Positions 22,372 through 34,000 of a DNA stretch of 64,000 bases are shown piece after piece. Position 1 is the stretch's first letter; each line of letters opens with the position of its first letter. Origin of the DNA: Tolypocladium sp. Sup5 PDA-1 (Eukaryota; Ascomycota; Sordariomycetes; Hypocreales; Ophiocordycipitaceae). Where the stretch lies: positions 558,001-622,000 of the forward strand of contig JPHH03000014.1 of the NCBI GenBank assembly GCA_000750105.3. The letters are read 5' to 3'. The translations under genes were made by a program, and so were the position numbers. The notes beneath the pieces were generated by a model. The model saw only the letters and a list, made by a program, of their open reading frames with translations, was not told the DNA's origin and ran no database searches.

Positions 22372-23327
22372 GTAGGTCGCGCGCAATAGTAGCAGAGCTG
22401 CCTGGGTACCGGGGATTATTGACAAGGTTCTGGAAGCCGGAGGAGCAGCAGGGGCCTGGCAGGCGGGGCCCTGCAAGATGGCAATCCGGAACCGGGGGGC
22501 GCGGGGGTGCTTCGACCCATGGCGAGGGCAGCATGTTGATGATGGGACGGAGATGGTGGCTGCGGGTTGGCGGCAAGACAGAGGTACGGGGCGTGAAGGA
22601 AATCACCGCGGTCGCGACCCATGCAGGGCGAACGGACTTACTCGCCCACGTGCAGTTCTATGCCATTGTTTGACCGCTCTGGACGACGCCCCTCAAAGTG
22701 AATTCACCTCCGTCCGGCCCGGTTTCTCTTCAACTTGGCGTGTGATTGTTTCATCGCTGGTTCTGGCGGCCGGCGCTTGACCGCCAGGCGTCAAGAACGG
22801 GGCTCTTATGGGGAAGAAGACGAAAAAGAAGGAAAGAAGGAGGACGAGCAGCGAGGCCGGGGACCCACCGTGTCGGCTACGGGGTCACGAAATATCCGCT
22901 CGGTCAGATTCAATGTTGCACAAGAAAGAGAATCCACCCTAAAAACACAGTTACACCACGAACATTCGAGACAGCTTATTGGCTTTCCCCAACCAACGCC
23001 CCCTGGGCACCCGGCGTCAGCACGAGCCGCGGTTCGCAGGGATGCAAAACGGAGCACATCATGTCACGGCTCTGTAAAACCAACCGCGCCCTAGGGGCCC
23101 TTTATATTTTACGAGTCTTCACCACCTCTTACAATAAGCCGGCTTCGTGAAGTAGCTCACAGAACAAGTAGCTGTCATGGGGAGCCGCTGTTTCATGCTG
23201 ACGCGGCATATTTCGTGGCCTGCCTAATGTGTGGCGTGGCAGAGTTGCTTTGCCATGTAGGTACCGTAAAGTCGCCTTGTTTTAGCAAGATTGATAAACT
23301 CACGGTAGACCATGCGAACAGTTGTTG

Positions 23328-24844
23328 TCAGATCCAGCCCTCCCAGGGGTAGGATCGACGACACCAGACTGGTTGGCCAAAGGTTCGATTGAGCTGCAGC
23401 CGACTATGAGCGTAATACAAGAGAGAAGCCGTGAATCGCCTTTTAGGGCGGCAGTGAATGTCGCCTTGAACCGTAGGTGAGAGGCGGGCCAGGAGTTGGG
23501 GCTTTATACGACGCCTTGCTATACCAAATCCGGGACACTCCAGTCCAAACTTCCCGGCCCCCAATATCATCGTCTTCCATTGCCATGCGATACCTACCCA
23601 AGTCCCCCAGGCACTCTATCCAAGTATCTTCAAAAGCCGGCATGGTCTCATACAGAAGTGCCATCATTCTGTACGCAGTATAAATAAACGTTAGCATGTG
23701 GTCCATTGACTCTGGTGGTTGGGGCGTGGGGGTTTGTGTCTGAGCGCTCCAGAAATAGGTGATTGCCATGACGCCACATTCGCGAGGGCATGGCATATTT
23801 CGAAGCCAGACGCGACAAAGCAAAACTTGCAGATGGGTGTTGTCTTGCAAGGAAGAATCGTGATGCTCGTGAACGACTGACCGGTTCACGGCGACTAGCG
23901 CGGAGGACGCTAGATGGGAGCTCCAGAAACGAGTGAATGCCATGACGCCACATCTGCGCCGGCATTGCATAATTCGAAGCGAGATGGGACAAAGCAGCAC
24001 TCACAAACGGGTGATGTCTTGCCAGGAAGAAATCATGATGCTCGTGAGCGGACGGGAGCTCCAGAAACGAGTGGGTGCCATGACGCCACATCCGCGCGGG
24101 CATAGCATACTTCGAAGCGAGACGCTACAAAACAGCACCCGTAGACGGGCGCTGCCTTGCTAGGAAGAAATTATGATGCTCGTAAAAGACTGACTAGTCA
24201 GAGGCGACCAGCGCGTGGTGTGTAGACAGGTACTGTCTTGCCAGGAAGAAGTCGTGATGCTCGTGAACGACTGGTCGGTCATTAGTACGCAGACGGGAGC
24301 TCCAGAAACGAGTGGGTGCCATGACGCCACATCCAGGCAGGCATTGCATACTTCGAAGCGAGATGCCATGAAGCGGCACTCGCAGAAGGGTGCTGTCTTG
24401 CGAGGAAGAAATCGTGATGCTCGTAAATGACTGGCTAGTGCCGGGGTGACGAGTCCGTGGATATGCAGATGGGTGCTGTCTTGCCAAGAAGAAGTCGCCA
24501 TGCTCGTCAAGCACTGGCCAGTGATAGACAGAGGCGTGCTGCCTCGCCAAGAAGGCATCGTGCTCGTGGAGGACTGGCCAGTCGGTGGCGACCAGCGCGG
24601 AGTATTGGTATCGGCTGAATTGATTTGCGTGCCGCGAGCTATCGTATTCGATGCACTTGTTCTCTACCATTATTAGCCCAGCGTAGATCCCCTTGACCTC
24701 GGCGACAAGCTGATCTGATGATGGTAGTCGCTCCTCCCGTTGCCAAATCATTCTTGTGAATGACAAAAGCCTCGGGGGGTAGAGATTTCGCCTGTAGCAC
24801 CTGCAATGTGTGAGCCTGTCACGCTGAAACCATGACACTGTCAC
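23328..24844 (-). pseudogene. EST1-type DNA/RNA-binding domain protein, decayed
   Basis: Several segments of the fungal EST1-type (EST1_DNA_bind) family are recognisable: QLVAEVKGIYAGLIMVENKC near 24.7 kb, then repeated variants of HEHHDFFLARQHPSA and KYAMPARMWRHGIHSFLE, then AFEDTWIECLGDLGRYRMAM, EDDDIGGREVWTGVSRIWYS and SKASYKAPT near 23.5-23.65 kb. These are consecutive pieces of one tetratricopeptide-like superhelix in intact relatives. Here the middle piece is present in several copies in different frames with stops between them. The expected next segment (TGRLYHHLAILARPN in relatives) is out of frame. Telomere or mRNA-decay functions belong to the wider family; nothing functional is expected of this copy. 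Confidence 0.65.
23745..24585. repeat. Degenerate tandem array of an EST1-type coding segment
   Basis: Units read on the plus strand as CCAGGAAGAA(A/G)TCGTGATGCT followed by CGTGAACGACTGG, at about 23847, 24018, 24155, 24237, 24398, 24480 and 24544, interleaved with four longer blocks starting GAGCTCCAGAAACGAGTGGG at about 23745, 23925, 24057 and 24297. Spacings vary from ~64 to ~180 bp, so unequal crossover or replication slippage with later loss is likely. Confidence 0.8.
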
Positions 24845-25158
24845 CCAGTATTAGAAAGGCTCTTCAATTGTCAGCCGAATTTGTTTCAAATACTGCTTCC
24901 AAACGAACGTGTATTGGGGAGACCAAAAAGAATGTCAAGTATTCAGCCCCTGTGAAACAAACTCTATCGAGATTCCTTTTGATCAGTGTACCAGAAGGAG
25001 TAGGAGATTAAAAACGAATGAGAGGGGGCCCCCAATGTGCATTCCTCGAGGATGTGCAACGACTGAAGATTTCGGCTTGAATTCGGGGCGAGGTATTGCG
25101 TCGGTGGCTCAATAGAAAAGTATGCCGAGTAGAAGCCACGTATGGGGGTGCCTTGTTG

Positions 25159-25570
25159 AACAGACGGCTCCTGCAAGCCCGTGGATAGATAACCGTGTTG
25201 AAACAGAAGCGTATAGCAGCATATAGTGCCCACGCCAGATGCGAGAAGTGAAACACAATCATACAAAGAGTGAATTTGTAAAGAGAAGTGGTTGGCTCGT
25301 CGACAGGTCACCGTATGGAAGCACAACACAGAACGCCATGATGCAATGATGCATGACGAGATGAATTTGCAACCGTGTACAGATGCCTTTTCGAGCAGAT
25401 GGTTCCAGGTAGACTGTCCCATATGGATAGCCGTGCTGGAGCGAAACGTATGATATCATGCTGGTCCAAGCCAAGTTGCAAGGACCAGGTAGAACGTATG
25501 GCCATGTACAGAGCCGACTTGTTGAGCTGACGATGCCTGTATGGCCGAACATGATGACCGTGTTGAAGCA
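25159..25570. repeat. Divergent tandem repeat
   Basis: Related blocks of about 55 bp, with a shared core near CCGTGTTGAA(A/G)CAG, lie at about 25159-25210, 25394-25449 and 25505-25570. No protein family is recognised in any frame. Confidence 0.5.
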
Positions 25571-25666
25571 GTCAAAGGCTGTCGACGGGGTTGTCGGTCG
25601 CCGGACGGCGGGCAATCTGTGCCCACCGGAAAGAGATGGCCCGTAGTAGCCATCGGTCGTGTCGGT

Positions 25667-25997
25667 TTAAGCAGTGCGCTGGCGTTTTGCGTTGCCCGCG
25701 CTTCGATCAGCGGGCTGAGTTGGACCATTTGTCGTGCCTGTGTCAGGAGGAGTAGGAGGGAAAAGTGTCGGAAGGGCGAGCACGACGACGGACGCGCCAG
25801 ACCCGTCGACCCAACGCTGAATGTCCTCATGTGTGACTTCCAAAGTGGCACGACGGGGCGACGAAGGCTGCTGGGCGGAACTGCAGCACATAAGGGTAAG
25901 CGTTAGAAGCACACAGAGGATGAGAGGACGGGGCAGCAACATACTTGACGTCGCTACCGACGTCGACGGCGACGGAATTAGTCGACTGGGGCGGCAT
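25667..25997 (-). CDS. Small two-exon protein of the W-x7-VV family (copy 4)
   Basis: Exon 1 (25997-25945, 53 nt, phase 2) encodes MPPQSTNSVAVDVGSDV plus two bases; a 64-nt intron (GTATGT...TCTAACG...CTGCAG) leads to exon 2 (25880-25667), total 88 residues. The start of exon 2, NSAQQPSSP, resembles GSAEPQQPSS of copy 5, and the core EDIQRWVDGSGASVV with Trp41 has the same Trp-to-Val-Val spacing as copies 3 and 5. The tail is Pro/Thr-rich and basic. No signal peptide or known domain is seen. A TATTTATA element lies about 190 bp upstream on the same strand. Confidence 0.6.
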
Positions 25998-26957
25998 TGT
26001 GGATGATGACGAGTCGACGGGACGGACGAGATGACGAAGCAGTGTAGTCGATGTGATGGACGAGACGATGGGTTGTTGCGGCACCGTGGGTGTATTGGGA
26101 GCCGATGAAGCAAGAGAGAGCGATGTGAACTGTGGTGAAGTGTTGATGACCCGGGGTAAGCGGACATGGCCTGGGAACGGCTGTGTATAAATATGGAGGA
26201 GCAGACGAAGCAAGGTAGGTTACGATAGCGTACCTTACGCACACAGAGAAATCAGTTGACTGACGCCCGCGCGGAACTTCATTTTGGCAGCAACGCGGAG
26301 CAACACCGGCGACCAGGGCCCCCTTGATAGAGGCACATACCGGCCGTGAGCCAGGCCAATGACAAAGCCGGCTGCAGGGGTTCGAGAGCCGACATCATTG
26401 CGATTATCTGACGTGGTTCCCGGAGCATCGGGTGTTTGTTGGGGGATGTTGAAGGGAAAGGCCGCGACGACAGTGGCAGACGGAAGGTGGTGGGGATGGG
26501 GATGGGGGAGAAGGAGGGAGTGGGACAGGGCGAAGACCCAGAGGGGAAGGAAGGACTGCCAGGCGAAGCGGCTCCAACGTCCTTGACTTGGGGCCGACAG
26601 CGAGTGAGCGACACCCGGGATCAGCTGCGGGGCTCCGTGACAAGAGGAGGGAATAAGGCGACTGGCGACCCGCCTAGCCTCCTGGGGCTTCCGATTAACA
26701 TAGGATCACGCCGTGGCGCGCAGGTGTCCAGCCAACAGGGGACGGCCTCGGTGGGGTGAGATGGATGCCACCGGAGTGCGAGTACACCTGGCCTGACATC
26801 TGGCATAGTTTGAACGAGAGGTCCTGGGGATTGGGTATAGGGCCAACAACAGCCACAGAAGCGAGCAGGGGCGTCGGACAAAGTGGAAAGGCAACTCGGC
26901 CAGCCAGGGATACCCACTGCCACGCAATGGCAAGCCACCCCTCTCTACGACTTGCAA

Positions 26958-26981
26958 CCCCCCCCCCCCCCCCCCCCCCCC
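26958..26981. repeat. Poly-C tract, 24 bases
   Basis: Uninterrupted C run; a shorter one of 18 lies at 30443-30460. Length may be imprecise because homopolymers are prone to sequencing error. Confidence 0.9.
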
Positions 26982-28052
26982 GCGGCCGGCGGAAATCCCC
27001 GTCGTGGTCGTGGGCATCCACCATCATCTCTCAGCGTAGCCACCGCGCCTGTGCCTTGCGAGTGGTCGAGCACATCCCGGAGGCGCGGTGGGAGCCACTG
27101 ATGAGTTGACGAGGGTGGTGTGTGCATACGGGCAGCACGAACTGCGTTGCACCATCTCTCGACGACAGCTCCTCGGGATCTGGCGCGTCGCCTTGCCTGG
27201 AGGCCCGCCTGCCACCTCATGCAAGCAAGTCCCCAGGCTGGTGGTCTGGCTTGCGCCAAGCCATCATGCATCTGCCAACCCCAACCCAACCCACCCCTCC
27301 CCCCATCCACTGTGCGGTGTCTCATCCTCTCACAGCGCCTACGCCTGCCACCCACACACCCTTGCACCATTCCGGCTCTTGGCGCTCCCTGAGAATTATC
27401 CCTCGACCGGGAACCTGATGAAAAAAAGTCCACTGGCCTCGTGGGCAGTCATCAGACTCACAAACTGGAACGTGCGCACCCGCAGACGGGCCCGCAAGGT
27501 GGACAGGCAGGCACTGGGCAGCCCAGCAGCAATCAATCAACGGCTCGTTTCTGGGACCAGAACCGCATCGTCGACGGCGAGTGGCTGCCCTGGGCCGACA
27601 ATGCCGCGCCAAGCACACGCAGCTTTCGGTGATGCAGCCCGATGCGCGAACGCCGTGACCGGGCTAGCACCTCGCCACGGCCAGACAAACCAGACGAGCG
27701 CCCATCGGTGCGTGCAATGGCTTCGGTTTCTGATGATGCCGCCCGCCACGAGCCAATCTCGGCCCTGCTTCGCTTCCCGCACACAGCGTCACGGACGCTT
27801 GGTTGACGTGTGGCGCGCTAGGCTCTCTTTCGCTCCAGGCTCGCCGCCGGTTGCCCGTGTGGCATCTCCGTGAAGATTCGTCAGCATGCAGACAGCGGTG
27901 TCATCGGCCCTTGCAGGCTCGCCTGACGGCTCGCCATGGGCCCATGGCTGGGTGTGGTGTGGTGGAAGAAAGAGGAGACCTGGTGAGGAGGAGGCAGAGC
28001 ACGGACGAAAGTACGAAGTAGCGTCGTCCAAGCTCGCGACTGCCGTTGCCTG

Positions 28053-28092
28053 CACGAAGTACGGACTACTTCGTACGGAGTTACGGAGTACG
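28053..28092. repeat. Cluster of TACGAAGTAC / TACGGAGTAC motifs
   Basis: Four overlapping forward and inverted copies within 40 bp, the densest occurrence in the window. Confidence 0.75.
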
Positions 28093-30533
28093 AGGGCCCC
28101 CTCCAGCACAGACGGAAAGGCGGGATCTGGCAACCGTCGTAGATGAAGCTAGGCTACTTTTGCCCGTCGTCTCCACCGTGGAGCATCCAACGGGCACTAC
28201 TACTAACTAGCGCCCTAGCTCCCGCCACTTGCCAAAGCTGTCTTGGCTGTCTAATCCGTACTGTACCTATGACAAAACAACCGCGGGCTCAAAACAGAAC
28301 AGGTGAGGTGGGCGAGCTAGCGCTAGCTCGAGCCACCCTAAGAGCAAAAAGCCAAGCTCCGGGGCGGCGATGCTCGGTACAGCACGCATGCCACGCCCCT
28401 CCCCTCCCACTGTTTCGTCGCTCATATCTTGGAGACTTGGATCGTCAAGCCCCAAGCCCCCCAAGCCCCGACCGGGAGCCTAACACTAACTCGCCAATCG
28501 GCCCACCAAAAGACCACCTCGATTTTGCCCGGGGGCAGAGCCACGCTGATGGCTGTGCGTGATGCCACCGCAGAGTGGGATGAATTCCCCAGGGTCTGAC
28601 AAGCGGATATGACATGCTCCTGTAAGGCATTCTTGCATCGCCGGTCCAAACGTTGGTCTGTGCAGTGCCTTGTGCTAGTTTCCTCTCCTCATCGTGTTTC
28701 CTCGTTGCCGGGTCCTCGTGATGTAACATTGCTGTCTCCTCTTTCCCCTTCCCAAGTCGGATCATTTACACGTTGGTGACAGTCACAGGGAGCCCGCTGG
28801 CGCAATGCCCCGCTCCGGTTACCTGGTATGGACAGAACTAGCACCCTGCAGCGCCTGGCACTCTGCAATATCATATTGGTAATGTTTGCATGCAAGGCTC
28901 TGGCTGCACCGCATTCGGCGGCCTTTGAATATAGCCACTTGTGATTCTTGTTTCACTCTCAGCCAGCCAAATGAAGAGGTTCCTGGCCAACTAAACTTGC
29001 CAATTGAGAGACAACGGGGATGCACCTCTGCAACGTGGCATTCTGGGGCGGGCTATCGGCTCTTGGAAGGAGTGAGGTCCACAGCTGTCAAACAGCCACA
29101 GGCCACGAACATGGCGAGCCTGGCGAGATCAACCCCAGCACCCCGCCAGCACCCCGCGGGGCATCCTCCCAGTTTGGCAGTACAGCAGAGAGGATCTCTG
29201 GCAAGGCATTGGCCGGTGGTTATCTTCTGTCACCGTCGTACTTCGTAGATAACACCAAACGAGCAAGCCGTTACCCTCGGTCGCCTCGTGTGGTTTTCGG
29301 GGCGCCTGGCTGACATCACTCGCCGCCATGAACCCGGCTCCCTCTTGATAGGTAATTGTTATTCTCAGCGGCCGACGACGACGTGTGTGCAAAACGTAAA
29401 AATTACTAAACTAGTGCGGCAGCCTAATTGGAGTGTTTGCTCATCGAAGGCCTCGCCGCTTGTCCACTGTCAGGCCATTGACAAACGCACAGTTGTCGCG
29501 GTCCATTGGCGCATCCCAGCCAAAACACATAGGACACCATCCGACGCCATCAATCATCAAGCGGCCAAGTCTGGCGCACCCCTGCGTTGGCTTCCAGAAA
29601 GACCCGTCCAGTTGGGCGGATTGACTCCCGTGGCTAGCACAGCCCGGTGCGCCGCAAGCTGTGGACACACAAACGCATGGATCGGTGCGCCGCGTTAGCA
29701 TCCCAGATTCCTAGCCCTATTTGCCGTGCATGAGCGTGTCCCCAAGCTGGGGGCGTGTGACACATTGACAGGTTCCCATAGCAAGACAGACCTGTGGAAC
29801 AATTTGCCTCACAAGGATTGGCCCCCAGACGCAAAATCGTCATGGGCCACAGCAAAGGGTTGGGATTTGACAGCCCATCCATGCAAGGCAAGGTGAGGGT
29901 GTTGGGGCCAGACGTGTTCGGTTGCGTGGAGGCCCTGACCTGTACCTGGCCGTTTCTGGCCTGGGTGCGGATTCAATCCCCCTGTCGACATCTCTCACGC
30001 CCGTGGTCATACGGTTCTACCCCCGTGCACACGTTACGGCATCGGTGGTTTTCTGACAGATGACAATTCGATGTGGGATCCCTCACAAAAGTAAATTACT
30101 GCCACATGGCGGGTAACTCCAGCCTGGCGCCACTGACGGTGATTCAGGTGGGAAACAAGACAATCCGTGGACCAGCGTGTAGCATCGGACGCGAAACAAA
30201 AACGTGGGTAGAAAGGAGTGTCACAGCGTTTTGTCTAGCACAGCAAATCCAACAATCATTTCTGTTAATAATACAGCGGGCATTTTATTCCCGGGCCTCA
30301 TAGCATTCCAAGAACCTTGACCATGACTCCGACCCTCACGTCTCTATTCATAATCAGTACAGTGTCTGCACTTCGAAGATGTCCAAAATGTCTTTCCACT
30401 TCTTCCTGGATGGCGTTCTGTGTGAGCCAAGACAGACATTAACCCCCCCCCCCCCCCCCCTTTTCGCCCCGTGCTCCTAATCACAGTTTCACCCAGCCAG
30501 ATCTTTGTTCATTCGGAATGCCCTGAATGGGTA

Positions 30534-30816
30534 CTATTTGCCCTGTGGCTTTGGTGGCTTGGGTTGCTCGTCAGCAATTGGAGGCTGCGCGCCGAGGATG
30601 ACGACGCGAGACTCGGTGTCTCTCAACCATCGTGCGAGGCTGTCGCTGGAGTGTTGAGCCTGTTCGGCCGAGGAAGGTTGCTGTGGCTCCGCGGATCTAT
30701 GAATATTGCGGGTGAGGGGTTTGCAACAGGAATCAGAGTAGGACTTAAACTGCTTACCCGCCAGAGGAGCCCAAGTTGACGTACATGGAAGAGCTTGGCT
30801 TGCTTTGCTTGCTCAT
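30534..30816 (-). CDS. Small two-exon protein of the W-x7-VV family (copy 5)
   Basis: Exon 1 (30816-30758, 59 nt, phase 2) encodes MSKQSKPSSSMYVNLGSSG plus two bases; a 61-nt intron (GTAAGC...TTCATAG) joins exon 2 (30696-30534), total 73 residues. The core DSLARWLRDTESRVVILGAQ carries Trp43 and the Val-Val pair seven residues on. The tail is rich in Pro, Lys and Gln. An 18-C run lies about 75 bp beyond the stop codon. No signal peptide or known domain; function unknown. Confidence 0.6.
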
Positions 30817-31017
30817 TTTGATCAAGAAAGGTTGAGTAGGAGTTGGAGACAGTCGAATGCAAAGAGTACGGGCTAGGTGGGCCGGGGGTGGGCTAGATAA
30901 TTGTCTAGCAAGACTAGTAGTAAAGCAATAAATCTGTAGGGGGTTTTGTAATGATGAAGCTGCTCGTGTGGAAAGAAAGAGGGAGGAAGCAGAGACAGCA
31001 CGGGCGGGAGGGAGGGT

Positions 31018-31024
31018 TTTTATA
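31018..31024 (-). promoter_or_regulatory. TATAAAA box of family copy 5
   Basis: TATAAAAA on the minus strand about 205 bp upstream of the ATG at 30816, preceding a purine/pyrimidine-skewed leader. Confidence 0.45.
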
Positions 31025-34000
31025 ATGATACAGCCACATTGACTGCTCGGAAAAGCATCAGCCAGGAGTGGTCGGTAAGGTGATGAAGGAAGAATGAAAA
31101 GCTGCTCCTCCAATCCAAACTCACAAGGACATAGCGAAACGTCGGTACGAAAGAAGTACCCGCCCAAGGTTACCGACCAGGAAGATCGAAACAACACCGG
31201 ATCAAGTACGTGGCTCGTCGCCTTTCATTTCCGGCTGCACAGGCATCTCTACATGCACTGCAGCAAGCTGAAAAGCAATTTTCTCTGTCCGTCGTCCGGC
31301 TCCCGGTACGTGGCACTGGGTGACTGATAGGGACATGAATCGGTGCTCAAACACAGCAAACGAGCGCCAACAACAAGAAACGGAGGGTTGATCTCATTGG
31401 TTCGGTCTGTAGAAGCTCCTCCGCAAAGTGCGCCGCCAATCAGTTGCTGCCGTGCCAGCCACCTCGGAGAAAAAGCGCAGTAACGTGGAAAGGGCTCTGC
31501 AAGGAGAGTGCCGCAAAGGACGAGGAGAAAAAGCGCACGCGTGCTTGCTCGGTATCGGAGTGTTGAGACGACACTCGACAGGGGCGACGGGGGGGTTGTC
31601 GAGATCACACGACAGGGTGGGCAGCGAATCCAGCGATTCGGGACCGGATGATGGCACGCGCGCGAAGACCATGCAAGATGCGCACCCGGGTCTTGGAAAC
31701 CCCCATGGCCGTCAGGCGCCTTGCTGATGAGGTCGAGACTCGAGAGCGCGCCCTTGCGACCAGCAGGCACATCGCACTTTTGAGGGAAGTAGGTATTACC
31801 GTAAGTCCGCAGTCATGCGTCGACCCGGGCCCTCATCGTATAATTATTCGCGCGGCCATCCTGGCTCAGCCTGCAGCAGTCAGTCGGGTACCTTGTATAA
31901 ATCTGGAAGGTCTCAACGCCACTTCCCATGGTGACGGCTACGGGATAGGTAGCCCCTACTAAGAATAGCCTCTCATCCCGTTGGAGAGTGCGCATTGGCC
32001 AGCCCGTCCAGCCTCTGCCGGTCATGAGCTCGACAGCCCCCAACCCGACCTGGTGGAGTCGTCTTAGTCCACTCATTTCCGTGGCCCTGTCGATGGCGGC
32101 ATTGGGGTTCCTGGGGTGGCAAAGCCCGGGGCACGATCTCGGGTCGATCTGGAGGCCCAGGCCGGCCTTGTTGGAAGTACCTAGGTACTTTCGGCCGTGC
32201 CCCGAGGTCGCGCCCTCGCTTGCGAGCCACAGGCGACGCCCTGGCAAGACATTCATGCTTTCTTCTTCTTTCTTCTTGGCAACCGTACGCGTTGTGCTGC
32301 GCTTGGGGAACGCACCCCCTGTAGGTACTTCCGCGTGCCCGTCGTCCAGTCGGCCGAGGCGTGCTCCGTTTCGCGCCAATCGCCCGGCTGCCGCATCGTC
32401 GGTCCATGAGATCACTCAGAGGTGGCTATGATCACACCAGGGCAGGTTGGCCTTGGGGCCTGGATGTCGGCAGGCTTGCATGGGCGTCGGCAGGCGGTGA
32501 TTCTGTTCCAGCGGAACGGCTGCTCGGTCTCGGAGCCTGCATGCAACAGCTCGGCAACTTGCCAATCCTGGGCTAGCCGTGCCAGCAAAGCGTCACGTCT
32601 CGGTCCCGTCTCCTCATGGCGCTGTTGGCTCGCCGCGAGCATCCCTACGAAGTAAGTGCATCCGTAAATGAATCACTCACTGTTGCATGCATGTCTCGCG
32701 CAGAGGGACGGTGGTCGCGCGCGCCGTTCCATACGGTAATTCAGGTAGGTACCGGTAGGCGAGGTAGGCCCTTCGTACGGAGGACCTACCCACCAATGAC
32801 CCAAGCAGCCTACGAGTAGCTCCTCTGTTTCGCGCCCGACACGGCGAGCTTGTCTGCTGCCGGCAAGGTTGTCCGGCTTGTCGTTGATCGCCGCCACAAG
32901 ACGTCCCCGAGCGACCCTGTCGGTTCGGTCCGCTCGGCCCACTGTCTCGCGATTGCACCGTCTGCGACCAGCTCGCGGCGCTGAACCACGGGCCCTGCGG
33001 CAAACAGCAGGGCGCGAAAGGGTGTAAGAAGGATGAAGAACAAGAAACCATGTCGCCACATCCCTGTCCCTGGCTTGGGTGGCATTTGACAGGCCGGACT
33101 GTACAGGGTTACAGGCCAGGCTGCTCTAACAAGCGCAGCCGACCTGGCCTTTGTCCAGCGCGACCAGGCGGCCTGCAGATCGGCGGCAGCGGATGCCGAG
33201 TCTGTTCCTCTCTGCCGATTTTGCTACAAGCTTGGACTCGGCGACCTCGAGGGATTGGGGAACTCGAAAGGGACAGTAAGTTACCTGATGACAACACCAC
33301 AAGACACGCACCTGTCGCTGCGTCAGCGCACGGCTCCTCGTGTCACCCCAGCCTGATGCTTCGTGCAAGCATTGGCCGAGCTGGACGCGGCTACCAGCGA
33401 GAACCCTCCGAGGGCACATCTTCCACGGTCGTACCAAACACCAGTGCATACATGAGACGCCTCGTGGATGCATAAGGGTGGAGTTCAGATGAACAGCAAG
33501 GCACGCTGGTGTGGCGTGTTCGATTGCGGCTCCGAGGCGTCCAGGCGCTCATCCCAAGGCGTCCGATGCATAGCGATGGAAGCTCCTCGGCAGCAACGAT
33601 GAGGCTTCGTCCGCTGATTGGGCTGTCGTGGAGACGAGTCGTCAGCTCGCCCTGCGGTGTGCACAGAGGTGCCAGCCCTCGGCAGACCTTGGCCCCGGCT
33701 TCACGGCCTCGGATGAATAGTTCCATCTCGTATGTATGTACGGACTGCGATGTATGTACGAATAATCCGTACGTACGTTGTATGCAGCAGGGCCTAAAAG
33801 TCATCCGGTTTCAAACCCCTGGCGGCGCACTCTCCACCCACCAACCATGACAAGATGCGTCATCTCCTGCCTGTTCCCCGCCACAGACACGAACGAGCCT
33901 TGGCCGCCGGGGATTACAGGGCCAGCAAGGGATTACAGGCCCAGACCGCGGATCCCCAGCGGGCGTCGAATCGGCGTCAAGATGCACCCCAGTCCACTGC

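Larger units (their letters stand above)
25998..30533. other. Gene-poor stretch with homopolymer tracts
   Basis: No domain or convincing splice structure in either strand. It holds a 24-C run at 26958-26981, an 18-C run at 30443-30460, and a dense cluster of the dispersed motif at 28053-28092. Confidence 0.5.

Noticed and set aside
22700..23150. Minus-strand TATAAAG at ~23.1 kb as promoter of another small gene
   Set aside because: The ATG that follows opens only a short frame and the family exon pattern is missing.
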